Source: Thiotrichales bacterium
GTDB lineage: Bacteria > Pseudomonadota > Gammaproteobacteria > Beggiatoales > Beggiatoaceae
Assembly (NCBI GenBank): GCA_016744475.1
Contig: JADGEH010000050.1
Location: forward strand, 1-34,204
Reading direction: 5' to 3'
Length of the DNA: 34,204 nucleotides
Position numbers and translations under genes: made by a program. The notes below the pieces were generated by a model. It had not been told where the DNA came from. It worked only from the letters and a program-made list of their open reading frames with translations, and searched no databases. How positions within the stretch are numbered: position 1 is the first letter of the stretch; each line of letters starts with the position of its first letter. This document shows positions 29,387-34,204 of this stretch, in pieces.

Positions 29387-30043
29387 TTAACCGAAAATAA
29401 ATAACACGCCGTTGCCGCCTGCGGTAACACCCGCCGGATCATCACCAGAACGAACTCCGCGCCCCCCGCTTCCATATGAAAACGTTTCATTAAGCCCGTA
29501 ACCGTTTGGACTCCAATTATCTGCGTTACGATAACTAGAGTTACCGTTACGCAGTAACACCGAGCCAAACGCGGTATTGCTGCCTGCATTTAACGTTTCA
29601 TTTGCACTAGGTGCTCCGCCCGCCCCAATCACCACAGGAATATTGCTATTGGGTGCAACAACCGCAGGTAAAAAAGAGAGGTAGGCGCTTGCAAAACCGT
29701 GCGCATACATGTTAATGAGCTGAACACCACCGCCTTGACCACCCGCACAACCAAACAGAAACACAAAATCAACACCAGTAGGCACTGTAAATGTGCCTGA
29801 ACTGGTAAAGGTAGTCAGATGTTGCAATCCACTGCCACCGCCCATTGCGCCTTCAATAGTATTCAGCTTGGTGGTGTGTTGTCCTAATACGGTTTCCAGC
29901 GTATCCGTGTACGCCTTCACCTGATTCACATCGGTGGCAACACCATCAACTTTAGTGTCAACACCGCCCATTAAAGTTTGCAGCGCTTGAACTAAAGCTT
30001 TTTGACTGACGAGTTCTGTGTGAGTGACGGGATCAAAAGGCAT
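29387..30043 (-). CDS. Glycine-rich tail fibre tip / adhesin
   Basis: In this 218-residue protein the N-terminal part forms a coiled coil (about 20-70: QTLMGGVDTKVDGVATDVNQ, VKAYTDTLETVLGQH). The C-terminal domain has a repeated FTVPTG strand and GGGG-type loops: CAGGQGGGVQ, VIGAGGAPSANET, YGSGGRGVRSGDD and VTAGGNGVLFIFG. Gly-rich loops of this type are found at fibre tips that contact host receptors. It lies just after tail protein I and is likely the receptor-binding protein. A strong AAGGAT site precedes the ATG. Confidence 0.75.
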   Translation of the reverse strand: MPFDPVTHTELVSQKALVQALQTLMGGVDTKVDGVATDVNQVKAYTDTLETVLGQHTTKLNTIEGAMGGGSGLQHLTTFTSSGTFTVPTGVDFVFLFGCAGGQGGGVQLINMYAHGFASAYLSFLPAVVAPNSNIPVVIGAGGAPSANETLNAGSNTAFGSVLLRNGNSSYRNADNWSPNGYGLNETFSYGSGGRGVRSGDDPAGVTAGGNGVLFIFG

Positions 30044-30054
30044 TTAATATATCC

Positions 30055-31077
30055 TTATAAAACGATAGATAATTGGAGACGTTGGCATCCTGCCGATGCC
30101 ACATTTAGAGCTAAGGATGCCCTAGCAGACGCTTGTTTTTGCCCCAGCATTTGACAGGTTTTCATCATTTTGGCAGCGAGACTTGCGCCTTGTCGGATAG
30201 ACACGCCCACTGGCGTTGCAATGGACTTGGCTTTAAAATCAGGCTGCACCATGCATTTAAGGCGTGCCGCATGACTTGCGCCTTGCCGAATAGATACACC
30301 TACTAGTGTTGCAATAGCTTCGGCTTTAACATCAGGCTGCACCGTGCATTTAAGGCGTGCCGCATGACTTGCGCCTTGCTGAATAGATACACCCACTGGC
30401 GTTGCAATGGCCTTGGCTTTAAAATCAGGCTGCACAGCGCATTCAAGACGTGCCGTATGACCAGCGCCAGCTTGGATGCCGATGACCGCTTGTGTCTCCG
30501 GTTTTGCCGTGTGACGTGGTATCGCTGTACGCTGGGTGCGCTGCGCATGTCCATGACCCGCAAATGCCGTTATGCTGTCCTTAAATCGAGCGCCTATATC
30601 AAACGTGTAATGCGACCGGGCGGGCTTCGTCCAATCCACTAAACGGCGAATCGAATCGTATTTTTCATGCGTAATCACCACCGGATTACTACCCGGCGTA
30701 CTCCACACCCGCAAATGAAAAGTATGCACAGGTAAATCGGGCAACAACTCATAGGTCTCATGTGGTTGCCACCACTCATACAGCGTGGTGTCTGGCAGAC
30801 CGGTCAACGCTAAAATGCGTTTAACCGCCCACACGGTGCCTTTTTTCTGATGCAGCTTGACCGATTCCGCAATCACATCGCGGCGCATCTGCTCAGTCCA
30901 TTGGCTATCCCATTCATCCACCGAAAACTGCCAAGCCATCCAGGGCAACAAGTGCGCAGGGCAAGCTTGCGGCTGATAGAGCTTCAGGATTTCGACAGGT
31001 AAAGCGCCGATTCGCGCTTGCACCTGCTCTAAATCAAGCTCTAGCGGGGTGGCGTTGGGTGGAAGAAGAATGGACAT
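30055..31077 (-). CDS. I: Baseplate/tail protein I with repetitive C-terminus
   Basis: In this 340-residue protein residues about 1-190 match P2 gpI: MSILLPPNATPLELDLEQVQ then RIGALPVEILKLYQPQACPA, HLLPWMAWQFSVDEWDSQWT and RRDVIAESVKLHQKKGTVWA, KRILALTGL. The rest is an extension built from three tandem 31-residue copies (VQPDFKAKAIATPVGVSIQQ, then GASHAARLKC), coded by three exact-length 93-bp repeats (30180-30458), and a helical end. P2 gpI (about 176 residues) lacks it. The repeat region is Ala-rich with regular hydrophobic spacing, so a helical or solenoid arm is possible. No ribosome site is clear. Confidence 0.85.
   Translation of the reverse strand: MSILLPPNATPLELDLEQVQARIGALPVEILKLYQPQACPAHLLPWMAWQFSVDEWDSQWTEQMRRDVIAESVKLHQKKGTVWAVKRILALTGLPDTTLYEWWQPHETYELLPDLPVHTFHLRVWSTPGSNPVVITHEKYDSIRRLVDWTKPARSHYTFDIGARFKDSITAFAGHGHAQRTQRTAIPRHTAKPETQAVIGIQAGAGHTARLECAVQPDFKAKAIATPVGVSIQQGASHAARLKCTVQPDVKAEAIATLVGVSIRQGASHAARLKCMVQPDFKAKSIATPVGVSIRQGASLAAKMMKTCQMLGQKQASARASLALNVASAGCQRLQLSIVL
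30180..30458. repeat. Three 93-bp tandem repeats in the gpI gene
   Basis: Units 30180-30272, 30273-30365 and 30366-30458 start with gacttgcgcc and follow each other without gaps. They are closely similar in DNA (differences concentrated in a few positions) and each gives 31 residues in frame. High DNA similarity suggests recent slippage or duplication and possible copy-number change between strains. Confidence 0.9.
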
Positions 31078-31086
31078 TTTGTTTGA

Positions 31087-31443
31087 TTAGGCTTTTGTTT
31101 CGTTAGCACGAGCACGTTCAAACATGTGATCAGGTAATTGACTTTGTACCTTCATCAAATTAACCAGCAAATCAATGCCTCGACCAATAGCTGACCAGCC
31201 AACTTTTTCAATATTTTCTTTCAATAAGCCTTCAGCATTTTTCAAATGTTCAATGACTAAATCTTTTTTCTCAGAACCCGTCAAATGAGTATCAGTAGCC
31301 ACTTGCTTAATGATGGCAATGACTTCGTTAATCACTTGTTCATCAAAAATCTTAGACACCAGCATCCACAGCAATTGCTCATCCGTGTCAACGCCCATCC
31401 ATTTGCGCAAAATAGATTTCACGCCTTCCCAAAATTTCTTCAT
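31087..31443 (-). CDS. Helical hypothetical protein between J and I
   Basis: This is a 118-residue, strongly helical protein with amphipathic stretches (MKKFWEGVKSILRKWMGVDT then EVIAIIKQVATDTHLTGSEK, LKNAEGLLKENIEKVGWSAI). It has no clear membrane helix. P2 has no gene between J and I, so this is an insertion. The start overlaps the gpJ stop (TAATG). Holin LLH-like or tail accessory roles are possible, but neither is supported by a firm motif. Confidence 0.55.
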   Translation of the reverse strand: MKKFWEGVKSILRKWMGVDTDEQLLWMLVSKIFDEQVINEVIAIIKQVATDTHLTGSEKKDLVIEHLKNAEGLLKENIEKVGWSAIGRGIDLLVNLMKVQSQLPDHMFERARANETKA

Positions 31444-32339
31444 TACTCATCAATCCCCATGTTATTCAAAATAAATTCATCACAATAAGCCGCTTGGTGT
31501 GATTCAATGACCAAGGTGTCGGCTGGTGAGCGTAGTTCCACTCGTTGTACGCCCGGTTGATGCAAGGCCGCGTGTAATCCAGAAACAGAGACATCATTGC
31601 CTAAACGCCAACGCTCCTGGCAATAAGCCTTGACCGCTTTATCCGCTTCAGCCAACACTGTTTCACTATCGGGCCCTGCATAAAAAAACATGTCAGCTTC
31701 TAATAGGTAGTGTTGTACCTGTGCTGCTTGCACAATCACTTCATCCGTCAACGGTCGCACTTCTTCTGCATTCAGTGTTGTTCGCACAGCATCCAGTAAA
31801 TCCTCATTCGGTATACCGTCGCCTTCTGTGCTTAATACAGTCACGACCACGCGACCTGGCACTGGACTGTCCACATCAATATCCCGAACTTGACCGGAAG
31901 CACTCAAACTCCAATACACATAACTACCTGTGCTACCCGCAGTGCTAAACCCTTCTAGCGCTAACTGTGTGCGCTGACGTAAACGTACATCTGTTTCATA
32001 TGTGGGTGGGATAGGTGGATACGTACCTTCGTCACCGGGTTCTAACTCCATCCTTTCAACACCAAAAAAGGCGGCTAGATGTTCTAAATCATTGCCCTGC
32101 GCATAAGCCAACATCACCCCTTTTGCCGCATCATTAATGCGTTGTCGCAGCAATAATTCGCGGTAAGCTGCGACTTCAAACACCTTATAAACAGGGTCGC
32201 TTTCAAGAATATTGGTGTACTGCGGAGCCAGACTACGAAACTGTAAGAGCATCTCAGTCAGGATGCTTTCATAATCCAAACCTTCAATGATGAAAGGAAT
32301 GGGTAGTTTTTCTAATTCAATCGATGTAAAACCGCTCAT
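31443..32339 (-). CDS. J: Baseplate assembly protein J
   Basis: This 298-residue protein fits the P2 gpJ family (302 residues in P2): MSGFTSIELEKLPIPFIIEG, LLRQRINDAAKGVMLAYAQG, NDLEHLAAFFGVER, RTQLALEGFSTAGSTGSYVY and VVVTVLSTEGDGIPNEDLLD, AYCQERWRLGNDVSVSGLHA. It forms the baseplate edge wedge. The start overlaps the W stop by four bases, as expected for a coupled W-J pair. Confidence 0.95.
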   Translation of the reverse strand: MSGFTSIELEKLPIPFIIEGLDYESILTEMLLQFRSLAPQYTNILESDPVYKVFEVAAYRELLLRQRINDAAKGVMLAYAQGNDLEHLAAFFGVERMELEPGDEGTYPPIPPTYETDVRLRQRTQLALEGFSTAGSTGSYVYWSLSASGQVRDIDVDSPVPGRVVVTVLSTEGDGIPNEDLLDAVRTTLNAEEVRPLTDEVIVQAAQVQHYLLEADMFFYAGPDSETVLAEADKAVKAYCQERWRLGNDVSVSGLHAALHQPGVQRVELRSPADTLVIESHQAAYCDEFILNNMGIDE

Positions 32340-33043
32340 GACACTCGCATTCCTGCAAATTGCACCATTGTGCCGACAGGCAAATCATCATGAATAGTTG
32401 AGGCGCTTGAGCTGGCTTCTGCCAGATAATTCACTTCAATCCAATCCTCATCATCCAACGCATAAGGCAAGGTGATTTGTGACCCGTTCTGCACTACATC
32501 GACTTTTGCCAACTTCTGTCCGTTAATGAGAACGGATACCTCTCCCATCGGTTCTCGTTTTACGGTAGCTATGCGGCCTTTTACGCGAGGCTGCTCGCCA
32601 ATGATCCACAACAATTGACTCAGCGTTGAAAAATGTGACTGCATGGCCTCAACTTCCTGTGTGCTTTGCGGTCTGACTGCTTGCAAAGCACGCACATCGT
32701 CTTGGCTATAAGCGCTGGGCAATTGACTGATAAAGCCTGGTACATCAATCACCTCACCTTGCAATAAAAAGCTCACACGGCCTTGCTCATCGACTTTTTC
32801 CACATCACATTGGGTGAGTCGATAACGTGGTTCCCATTTATCCAATGCAGTGGCGATCTCATGAATCATGAAAGCAAACACCGTGGGATTCATCGGTTTA
32901 TCGACCCAGCGCCAAACATGGCAACCGTATTCTCTACGCATCACCCGCGTACCAGGGCGGGTGGTAAGTAAATCAATAATGCATTGACGAAGATGCTCTA
33001 AACCACTGAGATACCCGCCTGAATAACGGCTCATGCCTATCAT
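32336..33043 (-). CDS. W: Baseplate wedge protein W with C-terminal extension
   Basis: In this 235-residue protein residues about 5-115 match the GPW/gp25 domain: GLEHLRQCIIDLLTTRPGTR, VMRREYGCHVWRWVDKPMNP and EIATALDKWEPRYRLTQCDV. P2 gpW is about 115 residues. The extra 110 residues (VEAMQSHFSTLSQLLWIIGE; LINGQKLAKVDVVQNGSQIT) form an added domain of unknown role, probably a beta-rich part on the baseplate. The ATG at 33043 has GGGA eight bases upstream; the ATG at 33034 is possible. Lysozyme activity, as in T4 gp5, is not visible. Confidence 0.87.
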   Translation of the reverse strand: MIGMSRYSGGYLSGLEHLRQCIIDLLTTRPGTRVMRREYGCHVWRWVDKPMNPTVFAFMIHEIATALDKWEPRYRLTQCDVEKVDEQGRVSFLLQGEVIDVPGFISQLPSAYSQDDVRALQAVRPQSTQEVEAMQSHFSTLSQLLWIIGEQPRVKGRIATVKREPMGEVSVLINGQKLAKVDVVQNGSQITLPYALDDEDWIEVNYLAEASSSASTIHDDLPVGTMVQFAGMRVS

Positions 33044-33063
33044 GCTGAGTATCCCGTTCTTAC

Positions 33064-33924
33064 TTAAACTTTAACGAAAGTCCCCGCTACTTTATCGCCT
33101 GTTTCCGGTGCAAAGCCCAGAGTGACAGTCGTGCCGGACACGGTGTAATCGTCGGTTTCCATCAGCGCTTGACCGTTGTAAAGCACGCATAGCGTGTTAG
33201 CCACAAATGCGTTGGATACCGTGAAATCGGTATTGACACCATCCACCGCTCCGGTCAGTGCAATAGGTGTCAGTTGCAACTTGTCCAGCGATACTTTGCT
33301 GGATTCCAGCGTGTCAACACGGACTTCAACTTCATCAATCGCGTCCTGCACATTGGATGCAGTTAAGCCTGAATCGCTGTTGTCATAGCGGGTGCCTGCG
33401 GCATCACGACTGGCTAGATCAGCCGCCAATTCATCTAATGCGGCTTGGATGGTGGTAGCCGTTAAACCAGAGCCGCTGTTGTTATAGCCAATATCGGCTG
33501 CGACTAAGGTGATATTTGCACCCGTTTTGCCATTGACGATCTGTACGCCATCAACGGGAGACAGGATTTTGACCCAGTGGCTTAGAACAGTGGCATCAGT
33601 ACCTTGCAGGATGAAAGTTTCATCCGTATCGGTACGAATGGCTAAATCACCTTTTTGCACGTCCAATGCGAGCATTTCAGCTTCGCTGGTGACGACACTG
33701 GTATCAATGATGGACAACGAGGGAATTTGTTCTGGCAATAATGTGCCGTCAGCTCCTAATCCCGCAAAACCATTGGCTTGGTTGCGAGTCGCCATCGTGG
33801 CGACAAATTCAGAACGTAGAGTGGAGACATCACTGATTTCTGCTTGAATAGCAGCAGTCAATAAATTGAGAGAAATGCTTTGTTCGCGGATTTGTTTGGC
33901 CGCATTAATTTTTGTTAAAGCCAT
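33064..33924 (-). CDS. Tail fibre protein with GLTA repeats
   Basis: In this 286-residue protein the middle holds two copies of a fibre repeat, YNNSGSGLTATTIQAALDEL and YDNSDSGLTASNVQDAIDEV, common in phage tail fibres. The C-terminal 60 residues form a beta module (VDGVNTDFTVSNAFVANTLC, VLYNGQALMETDDYTVSG) similar to the T4-like fibre domains that bind or display host contacts. An AAAGGA site precedes the ATG. It lies before W, a place for phage accessory fibres. Confidence 0.7.
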   Translation of the reverse strand: MALTKINAAKQIREQSISLNLLTAAIQAEISDVSTLRSEFVATMATRNQANGFAGLGADGTLLPEQIPSLSIIDTSVVTSEAEMLALDVQKGDLAIRTDTDETFILQGTDATVLSHWVKILSPVDGVQIVNGKTGANITLVAADIGYNNSGSGLTATTIQAALDELAADLASRDAAGTRYDNSDSGLTASNVQDAIDEVEVRVDTLESSKVSLDKLQLTPIALTGAVDGVNTDFTVSNAFVANTLCVLYNGQALMETDDYTVSGTTVTLGFAPETGDKVAGTFVKV

Positions 33925-33983
33925 GCGTAAAAAGTCCTTTTTAAGCGTAATTAAGTGAAGGCTTCCGTTTCCAATTCCACTTC

Positions 33984-34204
33984 TTAAGTCACTGTCATGC
34001 GGGTGACTTTGCCATCGGTATAAATATAAGTTTTGACCTGGGTCACACCGTTATAGACCACTGTTTCAGTGTTCACTGTGTTGTTGGCGTGATAGGTCAA
34101 TGTATGCGTTCTGTTTTGACCATCAACGTTTTCTACGATGCTGGAAATCCTGCCATTTACGTCATAATGGATAGAAGCAGGGACTATCGCTTCATAAGCT
34201 GGAT
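33984..34204 (-). CDS. Tail fibre-like protein, partial (5' end outside window)
   Basis: The last 72 residues of a gene run off the right edge. The visible protein ends with HYDVNGRISSIVENVDGQNR, THTLTYHANNTVNTETVVYN and TYIYTDGKVTRMTVT. This is clearly related to the end of the 27738 protein (shared TYH.N.TVNTETV and YTDG). No start codon is visible in the window. Probably another fibre or baseplate-associated protein. Confidence 0.65.
   Translation of the reverse strand, partial: PAYEAIVPASIHYDVNGRISSIVENVDGQNRTHTLTYHANNTVNTETVVYNGVTQVKTYIYTDGKVTRMTVT

Noticed and set aside
30180-30458. CRISPR array
   Set aside because: The 93-bp units are contiguous, have no spacers, and are read in frame as part of tail protein I.
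1-34204. tRNA, rRNA, insertion sequence or capsid genes
   Set aside because: None was seen on either strand; head genes presumably lie beyond the window.

Overview
The window is part of a temperate tailed phage, or a prophage in a Gram-negative and probably gammaproteobacterial host. Its right half is a contractile-tail operon in the order of Myoviridae phage P2 (W, J, I, fibres, FI, FII, E/E', T, U, X, D, all on the minus strand). A tyrosine integrase lies beside it. The left half carries regulators, a primase/helicase, a cytosine-5 methyltransferase and small accessory genes. No capsid, portal, terminase, tRNA, rRNA or CRISPR is present, and no host gene is certain. The host genus cannot be named from the sequence.

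Layout. (1) 1-6600, minus strand: two small regulators, a 1105-residue Toprim/DUF927 primase-helicase, several small proteins and a cytosine methyltransferase. An intrinsic terminator (6094-6120) separates the regulators from the primase, and a promoter overlapped by two palindromes (2650-2702) precedes the methyltransferase cluster. (2) 6600-9340: a switch region with five putative DNA-binding regulators in three divergent arrangements, a DUF3164 protein and a secreted Excalibur-domain protein. (3) 9311-15242, plus strand: an early operon from a clear sigma-70 promoter with zinc-ribbon proteins, a hairpin-rich noncoding stretch, an ASCH-like protein, a winged-helix replication-like protein, a small secreted protein, a membrane-anchored lytic transglycosylase and a four-TM coiled-coil protein ending in a helix-turn-helix. 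(4) 15301-16392, minus strand: integrase, with a palindrome just upstream. (5) 16464-34204, minus strand: the tail operon, ending at a strong intrinsic terminator. The 5' end of the operon lies beyond the window.

How it works together: the switch region probably chooses between lysogeny and expression of the replication and early genes. The tail operon builds the baseplate (W, J, I, D, X, U), sheath and tube (FI, FII), the length-setting tape measure with its frameshifted chaperone (E/E') and several fibre proteins.

Most notable points: a 280-codon open frame lies inside the methyltransferase gene and encodes a plausible protein of a known methyltransferase-associated type (possible dual coding); the E/E' -1 frameshift at T TTT TTC; an envelope module combining a transglycosylase with a possible transmembrane regulator; 93-bp tandem repeats added to the tail protein I gene; and a tape measure of about 1924 residues, implying a tail much longer than that of P2.
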